The position numbers were made by a program, and so were the translations under genes. A stretch of 64,000 nt of DNA from the NCBI RefSeq assembly GCF_000241345.1, contig NZ_BAED01000052.1, positions 29,442-93,441 of the forward strand. Direction: 5' to 3'. Shown in pieces: positions 1 through 11,372 of the stretch (position 1 is its first letter; each line of letters opens with the position of its first letter). Source of the stretch: Gordonia amarae NBRC 15530. Lineage in GTDB: Bacteria > Actinomycetota > Actinomycetes > Mycobacteriales > Mycobacteriaceae. The notes below the pieces were generated by a model. It was given only the letters and a program-made list of their open reading frames with translations, ran no database searches and was not told the origin of the DNA.

Positions 1-372
1 GGATCGGCGGGTGCGGGGGCCGTCGTGCTCGACCATCCGTGGCTGCTCGGTGTGCTCCCCGCGCGGCAGGTGGTGCTGTGCGGTCTGCCGGTGGACACCG
101 GCGCCGCGGCGCTGCTCGCCGACATCCTCGACCTCCCGGTGGCCTCGGATCGCCTGCGGGCCGACGTCGTCGGCGAGGGAGCCGCGGCGACCTGGGACGA
201 TGCCGTCGCCGTGGCATTCGCGGCCGACACCGGGCGGGCGCCGGGCCACGGCGAGGTCAGGGTCCACGACACGCTGCGGGTGCGGCTGCGGGACACCGGT
301 GTCGAGCACATCGTGCGGTGGTGGGTCGACGAGCGCGGCATCACCCACCTGGCGGCGGAGCCGTCGCGATGA
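1..372 (+). CDS. C-terminal fragment of an unidentified protein
   Basis: The frame is open from the first base of the window to a TGA at 370-372, so this is the 3' end of a longer gene whose start lies outside. About 123 residues are visible: an alternating hydrophobic stretch, then a part rich in Asp, Arg and Val that ends in a small beta-like segment with WWVDERGITHL. There is no membrane helix or recognisable catalytic motif. Its stop overlaps the ATG of the following PAP2 gene (ATGA), which indicates translational coupling. It may be the tail of a large actinobacterial ATP-binding chaperone-like protein, but that is a guess from faint memory of similar C-termini and cannot be tested here. 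Confidence 0.6.
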   Translation, partial: GSAGAGAVVLDHPWLLGVLPARQVVLCGLPVDTGAAALLADILDLPVASDRLRADVVGEGAAATWDDAVAVAFAADTGRAPGHGEVRVHDTLRVRLRDTGVEHIVRWWVDERGITHLAAEPSR

Positions 373-962
373 CGTCGATGACGATCGACCGGGAGATCAC
401 CGACTGGGTGGTCGAGCGGCGCACAGGCTTCGGTGACGCCGTCGTCCCGGTGATCAGCCACCTCGGATCGACGCTCGTACTCACCGCGGTGGCCGTCGCC
501 GTCACCGTGTTCGTGCTCCTGCGGGGCCGGCGTGCCGACGCGGTGATGATGGGTGCCGGCGCGCTGACCGGGCTGGGCCTGATGATCGGTCTCAAGCACT
601 TCTTCGGCAGACAACGCCCGCCGGACGTCACCAAGCTGGTCGCCATCGACAGCTTCTCGTTCCCGTCGGGACATTCGATGATGAGCGCCGTCGTCTACGG
701 GCTGGCCGCATTCGCCCTGGTCCCGGCGTCGGCATGGCTGCGTGCGCATCGCGGCGCGCTATGGCTGGTTCCGGTGCTGGTGGCGGTCATCGGCGCCACC
801 CGCGTCTATCTGGGCGTGCACTGGGCCACCGATGTGATCGCCGGCTGGATGCTGGGCGCCCTGTGGGTGCTGGTGTGCGTGCTCGCCGCCCGGTTCTGGT
901 CCGCCCGCCACGACCGGGCCGGCACCGGTCTGGCGCCGCCAGGTCAGTCCAGCCCGAGCTGA
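369..962 (+). CDS. PAP2-family membrane phosphatase
   Basis: Type 2 phosphatidic acid phosphatase family, 197 aa. It probably dephosphorylates a lipid or polyprenyl (pyro)phosphate on the outer face of the membrane. All three signature motifs are visible: KHFFGRQRP at 76-84, PSGH at 99-102, and R145 with H151 and D155 in TRVYLGVHWATD; the histidines are the usual nucleophile and acid. Five or six hydrophobic helices alternate around them. The ATG at 369 overlaps the upstream stop, so the pair is probably co-transcribed. The 3' end overlaps the convergent DUF2530 gene by 19 bp. The exact substrate (undecaprenyl-PP, PA or decaprenyl-phosphoribose-P) cannot be decided from the sequence. Confidence 0.88.
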   Translation: MTSMTIDREITDWVVERRTGFGDAVVPVISHLGSTLVLTAVAVAVTVFVLLRGRRADAVMMGAGALTGLGLMIGLKHFFGRQRPPDVTKLVAIDSFSFPSGHSMMSAVVYGLAAFALVPASAWLRAHRGALWLVPVLVAVIGATRVYLGVHWATDVIAGWMLGALWVLVCVLAARFWSARHDRAGTGLAPPGQSSPS

Positions 963-1201
963 GCGCCCTTGGCGCCCCGGCGGACCGCGCCACGCTGCAC
1001 CATCACGATCACGGTGCCGAGCACCCCGACGGCCAGGCCCACCCAGCAGACGGTGAGCGCGCGGTCGGGTCCCACCCCGGTGACGGCCACGACGACGGTC
1101 GCCACGAGCCAGGCCACCATGCCCACCACGATCACCGGGCCGGGTGCGCGCACCGCGGCGGGCAGTTCCGGAATCTCGGGGGACTTGGATGCATCGGCCA
1201 T
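944..1201 (-). CDS. DUF2530 small membrane protein
   Basis: Small protein of 85 aa with two predicted transmembrane helices: residues about 20-42 (PGPVIVVGMVAWLVATVVVA) and a second hydrophobic stretch rich in Val and Gly near 50-70. A basic tail RRGAKGAQ follows. The layout and the position beside a purine permease match the actinobacterial DUF2530 family, which has no known function. The ATG at 1201 was chosen because the frame continues upstream only as sequence antisense to the divergent permease. Only 22 bp separate the two start codons, so the promoters of these divergent genes must overlap the coding regions or be very short. Confidence 0.7.
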   Translation of the reverse strand: MADASKSPEIPELPAAVRAPGPVIVVGMVAWLVATVVVAVTGVGPDRALTVCWVGLAVGVLGTVIVMVQRGAVRRGAKGAQLGLD

Positions 1202-1223
1202 GCGATCAGGGTAGCTTTCCCCT

Positions 1224-2696
1224 GTGGCTGACTCGTCTGCGCTCGACGCCCCGACACCGGGTGGGTCCGGTACCGGAGCTCTCAACAGGTTCTTCAAGAT
1301 CAGTGAACGGGGATCGACGCTGAGCCGCGAGGTTCGCGGCGGCCTCGTCACCTTCTTCACGATGGCCTACATCGTGGTGCTCAACCCGATCATCCTCGGC
1401 GGCGAACACAACACCGACGCCAACGGGCACTTCCTGCAACTCGATCAGGTCGCGGCGGTCACCGCCCTGGTCGCGGGCGTCATGTCGATCATCTTCGGTA
1501 TCGTCGCCAACTATCCGTTCGCGCTGGCCGCCGGCCTCGGCATCAACAGTCTGCTCGCGGTGACCATCGCCCCGCAGATGTCGTGGCCTGCCGCGATGGG
1601 CCTGGTGGTGATCGACGGCATCATCATCGTGGTGCTGGCCGCCACCGGCTTCCGCACCGCCGTGTTCAACGCCGTGCCAACCGAACTCAAGGCCGCGATC
1701 GCGGCGGGCATCGGCTGCTTCATCGCTTTCGTCGGCCTCGTCGACTCCGGATTCGTGCACCGCGTCCCCGACGCCGCCAACACGACGGTGCCCGTGCAAC
1801 TGGGCACCGAGGGCAATTCCATCTCCACCGTGCCGACACTGATCTTCGTCATCGGAGTACTGCTGATGGCGGTCCTGGTGGTATGGAAGGTTCCCGGCGG
1901 GCTGCTGCTGGGCATCGCCATCATGACCGTGGTGTCGATCATCGTCGAGTCCGTCATGGGACTCGGATCGGGTGCGACGGGCAAGGGCGGGTGGAGCCTG
2001 TCGGTACCCGACATCCCCGACGGCGTCGGCGGGCTGCCCGACCTGAGCCTGGTGGGCGACGTCGACCTGTTCGGCGCGTTCAGCCAGATCTCGGTGTTCG
2101 CCGCCTGCGCGCTGGTGTTCGCTCTCGTACTGTCCAATTTCTTCGACGCGATGGGCACGATGACCGGACTCGGCCAGGAGGCGGGTCTGGCCGACAAGGA
2201 CGGTGCCCTGCCGGGCATCGGCCGGGCACTGATCGTCGAGGGTTCGGGCGCGGTGGTCGGCGGTGCCGCGTCGGCCTCGTCCAACACGGTGTTCGTCGAG
2301 TCGGCCTCCGGTATCGCCGAGGGTGCGCGCACCGGTCTGGCCAATGTGGTCACCGGCGGGCTGTTCCTCGTGGCGATGTTCTTGACGCCGCTTTACAGCA
2401 TCATTCCGCTCGAGGCGGTGGCGCCTTCGCTGGTTGTCGTGGGCGGCATGATGATTTCTCAGGTGCGCAATATCGACTTCACCCGATTCGACGTCGCATT
2501 GCCGTCTTTCCTGACCATCGTGACGATGCCGTTCACGTATTCGATCGCCAACGGAATCGGCGTCGGGTTCATCAGCTGGGTGGTCCTGGCTGCCGCGTCG
2601 GGTAAGGCGAAAACGGTGCATCCGCTGCTCTGGCTGGTGGCCGCGGTGTTCGTGCTTTACTTTGCCCGAGAACCCATCTCAAACCTGTTCGATTAG
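1224..2696 (+). CDS. NCS2-family purine (guanine/hypoxanthine) permease
   Basis: A 490-aa polytopic membrane protein of the AzgA/GhxP/PbuG branch of the nucleobase-cation symporter 2 family, likely importing hypoxanthine, guanine or adenine with protons. The N-terminal REVRGGLVTFFTMAYIVVLNP is the diagnostic start of this family. Also present are YPFALAAGLGIN, the FFDAMGTMTGLG substrate-site segment, and VEGSGAVVGGAASASSNTVFVESASG cut into its usual two halves around residues 335-360. About 12-14 hydrophobic segments are visible. Length is close to the family norm of 430-490. The start is GTG at 1224, giving a hydrophilic N-terminus of about 25 residues. It diverges from the DUF2530 gene. Substrate choice is inferred from family only. 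Confidence 0.9.
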   Translation: MADSSALDAPTPGGSGTGALNRFFKISERGSTLSREVRGGLVTFFTMAYIVVLNPIILGGEHNTDANGHFLQLDQVAAVTALVAGVMSIIFGIVANYPFALAAGLGINSLLAVTIAPQMSWPAAMGLVVIDGIIIVVLAATGFRTAVFNAVPTELKAAIAAGIGCFIAFVGLVDSGFVHRVPDAANTTVPVQLGTEGNSISTVPTLIFVIGVLLMAVLVVWKVPGGLLLGIAIMTVVSIIVESVMGLGSGATGKGGWSLSVPDIPDGVGGLPDLSLVGDVDLFGAFSQISVFAACALVFALVLSNFFDAMGTMTGLGQEAGLADKDGALPGIGRALIVEGSGAVVGGAASASSNTVFVESASGIAEGARTGLANVVTGGLFLVAMFLTPLYSIIPLEAVAPSLVVVGGMMISQVRNIDFTRFDVALPSFLTIVTMPFTYSIANGIGVGFISWVVLAAASGKAKTVHPLLWLVAAVFVLYFAREPISNLFD

Positions 2697-2822
2697 CAAG
2701 CGACCACACGGGCTACATGACCGGGGCGTGTCGTGGGCACTTGGTCCCCTCTATGGGCTAAAAACGGCTCTGGGTAGATTCTTTGATACGTTGCATCGAC
2801 GTTGTCGATTAGTCTGTTCATC

Positions 2823-3335
2823 GTGAACGAGAATTACGACGCCGACCGGTTGCCGGGCGACTTGTCTCTGGTTGTTGTCCGGTTGGCTCGTCGCCTGCGG
2901 GGCCGCCGGGGAACCAAGTCCGTCTCCCTGACTCAATTGTCGGCGCTGAACACCCTGCACCACGAGGGGCCGATGACGCCGGGCGCACTCGCGATGGCCG
3001 AGCGGGTCCAGCCGCCGTCGATGACCCGGGTGATCGCCTCCCTGGCCGAGCTGGGCATGGTCCGGCGCGATCCGCACCCCACCGACGGCCGGCAGGCGAT
3101 CGTGTCGCTGGCTGAGCGCGGGGTCAACGCGATCGCCGAGGAACTCGCCGCCCGTGAGGAATGGCTCAGCCGCCGGCTGGCCGAACTGAGCCCGGACGAG
3201 CGTGAGACGCTGCAGCGGGTGGTCGGCATCATGGACAAGATCATCCGCAGCGCCGACGACGTCGATGCGATCGCGCCCCGCGCGTCGATGGGCACCGTCC
3301 CGCCGCCGCCGGCCGTCATCGTCCCGGTCGCCTGA
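2823..3335 (+). CDS. MarR-family transcriptional regulator (Rv0880-like)
   Basis: Winged-helix repressor of 170 aa, expected to be a dimer that releases DNA on binding a small aromatic ligand or on oxidation. The recognition helix region ALAMAERVQPPSMTRVIASL (about residues 58-78) is followed by the wing with DPHPTDGRQAIVSL, both characteristic of MarR. It resembles M. tuberculosis Rv0880 closely, and the next + strand gene is also the Rv0881 equivalent. GTG 2823 is preferred over the in-frame TTG 2802 because the homologue begins at about this point. Upstream (2697-2822) is AT-richer and likely holds the promoter. No self-operator palindrome stood out by eye. The C-terminus has a Pro-rich extension. 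Confidence 0.88.
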   Translation: MNENYDADRLPGDLSLVVVRLARRLRGRRGTKSVSLTQLSALNTLHHEGPMTPGALAMAERVQPPSMTRVIASLAELGMVRRDPHPTDGRQAIVSLAERGVNAIAEELAAREEWLSRRLAELSPDERETLQRVVGIMDKIIRSADDVDAIAPRASMGTVPPPPAVIVPVA

Positions 3336-3348
3336 TCCCCGGTTGTTA

Positions 3349-3376
3349 CTGACCGGCCGGCAGCCCGGCCGGTCAG
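3349..3376. terminator. Perfect 12-bp stem-loop between convergent genes
   Basis: The arms ctgaccggccgg (3349-3360) and ccggccggtcag (3365-3376) are exact complements around a 4-nt loop. The hairpin lies between the convergent MarR and Eis-like genes, and its right arm includes the stop codon of the latter. A GC-rich hairpin without a long U-tract is typical of bidirectional termination in high-GC actinobacteria. Confidence 0.7.
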
Positions 3377-4629
3377 AAATACGTTCCGGCGAACGGCGCC
3401 CGGTCGGTCGCCAACGCTCGATCGAGTGCCGCGGTGATGTCCGGTCCCGCCGTCCACAGCCTCCCGGCCGCCGCCATCACCGACGGTGTGAAGGCGCCCA
3501 GGTAGAGCGAGCCCAGGACCGATATATCCATGCGCACAACAGGTTCAGCTGTCGATTCGGACACCTGGGCGGTGCCGCCGGTCACCTGCAGCCGGAACGT
3601 GCCGCCATGGCCCCGGAACCGGTCCTCGACCTCGATCACCACGTCGAGGTCGCCCCGGTAGCCGCGCATCTCCAGCGCCGCCGGGACGTCCAGGATCCGC
3701 AGCCACAGCTTGTCGTTGCGGGCGGTCGTCCGCACCGACCGCACGTCGGTCACCGACAGCGGCAGCGGGTCGTCGGTGGGGACGTCCACGGTCAGAGCGG
3801 TCACCAGGTCGAGGTTGAGCAGGACCCGCCACAGCTCACGATGCGCCTCGTCGGTGGTCGCGAAGAACTCGACGACCTCGGCGCGGGCGGTATGGGTGCC
3901 GGTGTCCTCGGTGGTCCGGTAGTGCGCGTAGCCGTCCCGGTGCAGCAGATAATGCCCGCCCGGCTGCGCCTGCGACGGTTCGGCGTTGTCGTCAGGCACG
4001 ATGGTCCGCCAGCGGAACTCGTCCCGGTGCACCGCGCCCGGCCGCGTCCGAGTCCACCGATCATGCAGTGCAGGAAGAACTTTCGCCAAGTCAGCCGGAT
4101 CGGCGAACACCACCGGCGCGGTGCCGGACCTGTCCTGCTCCGCCCGCAGATGCGCCTTGTCGAGGTTGATCGTGTACCTGTCGGCGAGGACGGCCGGGCC
4201 GAAGCCGTAGCGCTCGTAGATCGTCGCCTCCGTCGCGGTCAGGATCGCGAACGGATAATCCTCCGCCTCCCACTGATCGAACAACTCGCTGATCATCGCC
4301 CGCAGCAGGCCCCGGCGCCGATGCGTCGCAGCCACCGACACCCACGTCAGGCCCGCGGCCCGGGCGACGGGCGCCGGGGCCGGTGCGGGAGGGCCCGGCA
4401 CCGTGAGTCGCATGCGGAAGAACGCCGCCACCCCGGCCAGCGACTGCCCGGCCGTGATCTCCGGGTCACGCACCACCACCACATCGCCGAACATGGCGCG
4501 GGCCCTGGCCTGCTCGGCCTCCGACAGCGGTCCCTGCTGCAGGAACGCGCGGGCGTCGTTGACGAAGATGTCCGGCCAGTCGTCGTCGCCGGCACGGCGG
4601 AGTTCGAAAGGGAATGCTGGGGTGCTCAC
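3373..4629 (-). CDS. Eis-like GNAT N-acetyltransferase
   Basis: 418-aa member of the Eis (enhanced intracellular survival) acetyltransferase family, which transfers acetyl from acetyl-CoA to amines of aminoglycosides, polyamines or protein lysines. An N-terminal GNAT domain has the CoA-pyrophosphate loop at residues 97-110 (VSVAATHRRRGLLR). IYERYGFG puts a tyrosine at 141, equivalent to the general acid Tyr126 of M. tuberculosis Eis. A second degenerate GNAT-like half and an SCP2-like C-terminal domain follow. The protein ends exactly in TYF, as Eis does, where the terminal carboxylate of Phe acts as general base. Length is near the family value of about 400. It lies alone on the minus strand between MarR and TrmH genes. 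The physiological substrate is unknown. Confidence 0.85.
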   Translation of the reverse strand: MSTPAFPFELRRAGDDDWPDIFVNDARAFLQQGPLSEAEQARARAMFGDVVVVRDPEITAGQSLAGVAAFFRMRLTVPGPPAPAPAPVARAAGLTWVSVAATHRRRGLLRAMISELFDQWEAEDYPFAILTATEATIYERYGFGPAVLADRYTINLDKAHLRAEQDRSGTAPVVFADPADLAKVLPALHDRWTRTRPGAVHRDEFRWRTIVPDDNAEPSQAQPGGHYLLHRDGYAHYRTTEDTGTHTARAEVVEFFATTDEAHRELWRVLLNLDLVTALTVDVPTDDPLPLSVTDVRSVRTTARNDKLWLRILDVPAALEMRGYRGDLDVVIEVEDRFRGHGGTFRLQVTGGTAQVSESTAEPVVRMDISVLGSLYLGAFTPSVMAAAGRLWTAGPDITAALDRALATDRAPFAGTYF

Positions 4630-4677
4630 CGCTCCACGTTGTCACAGCCTGTCAAGTCGTTTGGCACACTTGAGCAT

Positions 4678-5610
4678 GTGTCGACCCCAGAAATCGTTCC
4701 CGAGGTGACCGACTCCGAGTCCGTTCTCGATCGGCAGCCGGTCCCAACGGGGCTGTCGGTGACCGTCATCGACATCGACGACCCCGACGACCTGCGCGTC
4801 GATGACTTCCGCGACCTCAACTCGGTCGACCGCAGGCCGGACCTGCCCGCCCTGCCCGGCGGCCGGGTCGGCAAGGGCCTGGTGATCGCCGAAGGAGTAC
4901 TCGTCGCCCAGCGGATGATCGCCTCCCGGTTCGCCCCGCACGCCTTCCTCGGTGTCGACAAGCGGCTGCACGAGCTGTCGGCGGACCTGCGGGACCCGTC
5001 GCTCGCGGGGGTGCCGTTCTACCGGGCGAGTGCCGACGTGATGGCGCGGGTCGTCGGTTTTCACCTCAACCGCGGGGTGCTCGCCGTGGCCCGCAGGCCG
5101 CAGGCACTCGATGTGGCCGATGCGCTGGCCGGCGCACGGACCGTCGCCGTCCTCGAAGGCGTCAACGACCACGAGAACATCGGCAGCATCTTCCGCAATG
5201 CCGCCGGGCTCGGCGTCGACGCGGTGCTCTTCGGCGCCGGGTGTGCCGACCCGCTGTACCGGCGCTGCGTCCGGGTGTCGATGGGCCATGCGCTGCTCGT
5301 GCCGTTCGCGGGCGTCGCCGACTGGCCAGGAGGGCTGGACATCCTGCACGACAACGGTTTTCAGACCGTGTCGCTGACACCCGAGCCATCCTCCCCCGCA
5401 CTCGCGGAAGCGCTGATCGACCCGGCGACCGGGGCGCCGCGAGACAAGGTCGCGTTCCTGGTGGGCGCCGAGGGGCCCGGACTGACGCGGGCCGCGATGC
5501 GCGCCAGCCACGTCCGCGCCCGCATCCCCATGTCCCGTGGCACCGACTCCCTCAACGTGGCCACCGCCGCCGCCATCGCCTTCTACGAACGGGTCAGGGC
5601 CGGTCAATGA
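4678..5610 (+). CDS. SpoU/TrmH-family RNA 2'-O-ribose methyltransferase (Rv0881-like)
   Basis: 310-aa SPOUT methyltransferase using S-adenosylmethionine to methylate a ribose 2'-OH in rRNA or tRNA. An N-terminal substrate-binding domain (about residues 55-145) precedes the trefoil-knot catalytic domain with motif 1 (N163 to R173, NDHENIGSIFRNAAGLG), motif 2 (LVGAEGPGL, 261-269) and motif 3 (IPMSRGTDSLNVATAAA, 283-299). GTG at 4678 is the likely start. The frame is open much further upstream, but only opposite the Eis-like gene. The stop overlaps the ATG of the next gene (ATGA), so the two are coupled, as with Rv0881-Rv0882. The target nucleotide cannot be told from sequence. Confidence 0.9.
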   Translation: MSTPEIVPEVTDSESVLDRQPVPTGLSVTVIDIDDPDDLRVDDFRDLNSVDRRPDLPALPGGRVGKGLVIAEGVLVAQRMIASRFAPHAFLGVDKRLHELSADLRDPSLAGVPFYRASADVMARVVGFHLNRGVLAVARRPQALDVADALAGARTVAVLEGVNDHENIGSIFRNAAGLGVDAVLFGAGCADPLYRRCVRVSMGHALLVPFAGVADWPGGLDILHDNGFQTVSLTPEPSSPALAEALIDPATGAPRDKVAFLVGAEGPGLTRAAMRASHVRARIPMSRGTDSLNVATAAAIAFYERVRAGQ

Positions 5611-5909
5611 GCTGGGCCGACGACGACGGGCACGTGGCGGGCGAGCCGACACCGTGGGCGCTCGGCCTGATCGTCACCACCGTGCTGGCCGTGTTCAACG
5701 CCGGCCTGCTGGTGGGGATCAACGAACTGATCGGCGACATCCGCTGGTGGTTCGGCTGGCTCGCGATGGCCATCGTCGCCGTCGGTATCGCCTGGACGCT
5801 GTGGGACCTGCGGATGCGTCCGGTGTGGCGCTGGCTGGTCGCCGGCAGCTACATCGGCCTGCTCGCAGGCCTGGGATCAGGCATCGTCCTGACGTTCATC
5901 CCGCATTAA
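5607..5909 (+). CDS. DUF2537 membrane protein (Rv0882-like)
   Basis: 100-aa integral membrane protein with three hydrophobic helices (about residues 17-39, 48-66 and 74-97) and a short acidic N-terminus. It fits DUF2537, known only from mycolate-containing actinobacteria, with no assigned function. The ATG at 5607 overlaps the stop of the methyltransferase gene by 4 nt, so it is translated in the same operon. A large inverted repeat follows immediately downstream. Confidence 0.8.
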   Translation: MSWADDDGHVAGEPTPWALGLIVTTVLAVFNAGLLVGINELIGDIRWWFGWLAMAIVAVGIAWTLWDLRMRPVWRWLVAGSYIGLLAGLGSGIVLTFIPH

Positions 5910-5923
5910 TATGCGCCGGGCCT

Positions 5924-6026
5924 CGGTTTGTGGGCCCTTGACCCCCGTTCTTCCTCCGTCGTTCGCGCGGGCTCCTTCGTCGCCCGGCTCACTCCGTCGT
6001 CCAGAACGGGGCGGGCCCACAAACCG
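5924..6026. repeat. Long imperfect inverted repeat, REP- or terminator-like
   Basis: The left arm starts with cggtttgtgggccc (5924-5937) and continues to gttct near 5951. The right arm (6003-6026) reads agaacgggg then gggcccacaaaccg. The outer 14 bp are a perfect match and the inner part pairs after a 4-nt bulge. The 50-nt centre contains further short repeats of ccgtcgt and cggctc type. It sits between the convergent genes 5607-5909 (+) and 6039-6839 (-), so it could terminate both. Its length and bulged structure are more like a dispersed palindromic element than a simple terminator. Confidence 0.65.
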
Positions 6027-6038
6027 AACCCGGCTGGG

Positions 6039-6839
6039 CTAGACGCCGAAGTACTGACCGAAGCGTTTGCGGAAACGGCCCTTGGGCTTGCCGGGATCCT
6101 GCGACCCCGGCGCGCCGGCAGGTGTCACCGGCACCGGCGTCTGGAACGGCGCGGGCACGGTGGTGATGAGGTCGTCCTCGGTCGGGACGTACCCGGCGGG
6201 GCGGACCCGGAAACCGGTGACCGGGATGGTCGCCGGATCGGTGTCGGTGTCGGCGAGCGGATGGGTGAACCGGAAACCGAGCCAGTCGCGGTTGGCCTGT
6301 TCGGCGAGTTCCTGCGGATGGAACGGCAGCGCCATCAGCTCCGGCTGGGTGCCGGGCGCGTAGTAGATGGGATGCTCGCCCGCCCAGAACGGCCGCTCGA
6401 ACACGAACGGAAGACCTTCGTCCTCGTGGATGTCCACCGGGTCGGCCGAGAACGACCGGCGCAGCGTGCCCGCCTCCCACCGGGCGAAGGCGCCCAGCGC
6501 GGTTTCGGGATCGGTGTGCAGCAGTGTCACCACGTGACTGTTGCGCACGGCCGAGATCGTCTTGGTGAGCGTCGACGGCCGTGCGGTGGTGAACAGTGAA
6601 CACACCACCACGGCCAGGCCGCCGTACGAGCCGGCGTACACGACCGAGTCGGGATCCGATTCGGACATCGCCGCCGCGGTCGCGAGGTCGGTCTCGATGG
6701 CGGGTACCAGCACCTTGTCGCCGTAGATCGACTGGATGAGCCTGCCGGCGTCGTCGGAGCTGTTGATCAGTCCCTCGCGGATGCGGACCGTGGCATCCGG
6801 TGTGTCGATGAACCAGACGGCTGTGGCACGGGCTGACAC
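6039..6839 (-). CDS. Uncharacterised protein (possibly DUF6928 family)
   Basis: 266-aa soluble protein with no signal peptide or membrane helix. It starts MSARATAVWFIDTPDA, then has a mixed alpha/beta domain to about residue 215 with SYGGLAVVVC and SHVVTLLHTDPETAL. A Pro-rich tail ends in a basic GKPKGRFRKRFGQ segment. I recall a DUF6928 family with this kind of N-terminus, but the match is from memory and no function follows from it. It ends 4 bp after sepH in the same direction (sepH stop 6843, this start 6839), so it is probably in one operon with the divisome regulator SepH. That raises, without proving, a role near cell division. Confidence 0.6.
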   Translation of the reverse strand: MSARATAVWFIDTPDATVRIREGLINSSDDAGRLIQSIYGDKVLVPAIETDLATAAAMSESDPDSVVYAGSYGGLAVVVCSLFTTARPSTLTKTISAVRNSHVVTLLHTDPETALGAFARWEAGTLRRSFSADPVDIHEDEGLPFVFERPFWAGEHPIYYAPGTQPELMALPFHPQELAEQANRDWLGFRFTHPLADTDTDPATIPVTGFRVRPAGYVPTEDDLITTVPAPFQTPVPVTPAGAPGSQDPGKPKGRFRKRFGQYFGV

Positions 6840-6842
6840 GGC

Positions 6843-7919
6843 TCAGCTGTGCCCGTTGCCGCGGACGCCGAGCAGGACGTCCTCCCAGGCGGGAACCGAC
6901 GGGGTGCGGGATTTACGTCGCGGCTTCACTTTGGCATCGTCACCATGGTCATCGCGCGCAGGCTCCTCGTGGTCTCCGGGATCGGGGATGGCGGGTGCAG
7001 AGGCTGCCGGCGCGGGAACGGTGCGGTCCCGGCCGGTGTCGGTGTTGCCGGCTGATGCGGCGGTGTCGGCTGCGGACGTGCGGCCGCGGGTGATCGGGGT
7101 GGGCGGTGTGGCCCGGCCGGACTCGTACTGGGCGGTCTCGGTCCGGTCAGGCGTGTCCGGGTCGGGCGCGTCGTCGGAGCGGTCGTCCGCCGGTGCGTCT
7201 CCGATTCCCGTGGTGTCGGCGATCGGGTCGTCGGCGCGGGGAGCGGGCAGCACCTGCTGCGGCCGATCCTCGATCGAGGGTGCCACCGCGGAGCCGGACG
7301 GGTCGACGACCACCGGCGACAACCTGCGCCGCGGCGTGATCAACTCGGGGTGGGTGATCTCGTACGCCAGCTCGTCGAGCGGATCGGTGAGGCCGCCGTG
7401 CGATCCCGGCCGGAACCGCCAGTGCGCGTAGCAGTCGGTGTGCCCGACCACCCACATGAGCTGGATGACCCACTCGCCGTCGTCGCCCTTCCAGGCGTCC
7501 CAGTCGATGTCGGTGTGGTTGTGGCCGAAGGCGTTGAACGCCTCGGTGACCGTCTCCGACAGCGTGTATGACGACGGGCCGTCCTCACGCAGCGGATGCG
7601 ACAACGCGGCCAGCTCGGTGGCGCGCTGACGTTCGAGCAGCACGGGATGGGCGAAACGTTCGATGCGTTCCATCGTGACGCCGGCGATCGCCGCCACCTC
7701 GGCGACGCTGGCCCCGCCGCGGATGCGGGCCTGGATCTCGCGCGGACGCAGCGAGCTCTCCATCTCGATCTGGATCTGCCCCAGCCGCGAGAGGTCGCCG
7801 CGGGCAGCGGCCCGGAGCCGCTCGTCGGCGACGATCACGAAACGCTCGGTGGTCTCAGGGTCCTGGCAGATGACACGTTTGCCGTCGGTGTCGACACCGA
7901 CGACGCGGAGTTCACGCAT
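6843..7919 (-). CDS. sepH: SepH, FtsZ-associated cell-division regulator (DUF3071)
   Basis: 358-aa actinobacterial SepH, which in Streptomyces and mycobacteria binds FtsZ and stimulates its assembly. Residues 1-100 form the DUF3071 domain (MRELRVVGVD... RPREIQARIRGGASVAEVA) with a helix-turn-helix-like segment near 58-95 and the HPVLLER motif after it. A second conserved block with WDAWKGDDGEW lies around 150. A long Asp/Pro/Thr-rich disordered region follows. The C-terminus carries the short motif RTPSVPAWEDVLLG, equivalent to the conserved VPSWDEIMFG-type FtsZ-contacting end. ATG 7919 was chosen because GGAGGAG sits just upstream at the right distance; an in-frame start 33 bp earlier lacks this. 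It matches Rv0883c in order and sequence. Confidence 0.9.
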   Translation of the reverse strand: MRELRVVGVDTDGKRVICQDPETTERFVIVADERLRAAARGDLSRLGQIQIEMESSLRPREIQARIRGGASVAEVAAIAGVTMERIERFAHPVLLERQRATELAALSHPLREDGPSSYTLSETVTEAFNAFGHNHTDIDWDAWKGDDGEWVIQLMWVVGHTDCYAHWRFRPGSHGGLTDPLDELAYEITHPELITPRRRLSPVVVDPSGSAVAPSIEDRPQQVLPAPRADDPIADTTGIGDAPADDRSDDAPDPDTPDRTETAQYESGRATPPTPITRGRTSAADTAASAGNTDTGRDRTVPAPAASAPAIPDPGDHEEPARDDHGDDAKVKPRRKSRTPSVPAWEDVLLGVRGNGHS

Positions 7920-8114
7920 CTGCTCCTCCTCCATGACCTTGAGTACGGGCATCGGACCCAGCCTAGATCAGACAGGCGTCCCCGGTGCCCGGTGACACGC
8001 ACCTCATTCCGCATGTGATTGCAGTGATAGGTGATGCTACAGGCACCGGGGCATGCCGGTGCAGAAGAATCCAGACCCGTCCGGGTTCAGCCGGTGTTTC
8101 GGGGATACCCGGGT

Positions 8115-11372
<3,258 letters not shown>

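Noticed and set aside
1206..2621. 471-codon minus-strand open frame opposite the permease
   Set aside because: Asp/His/Arg-rich text with no fold signature; the permease is unambiguous.
3202..4677. N-terminal extension of the TrmH gene back into the MarR gene
   Set aside because: This part is antisense of the Eis-like gene. The methyltransferase fold is complete from GTG 4678.
8043..8062. Hairpin gcaccgg/ccggtgc as terminator of serC
   Set aside because: The stem is only 7 bp, no T-run follows on the minus strand, and it may instead be part of the sepH upstream region. Not strong enough to list.
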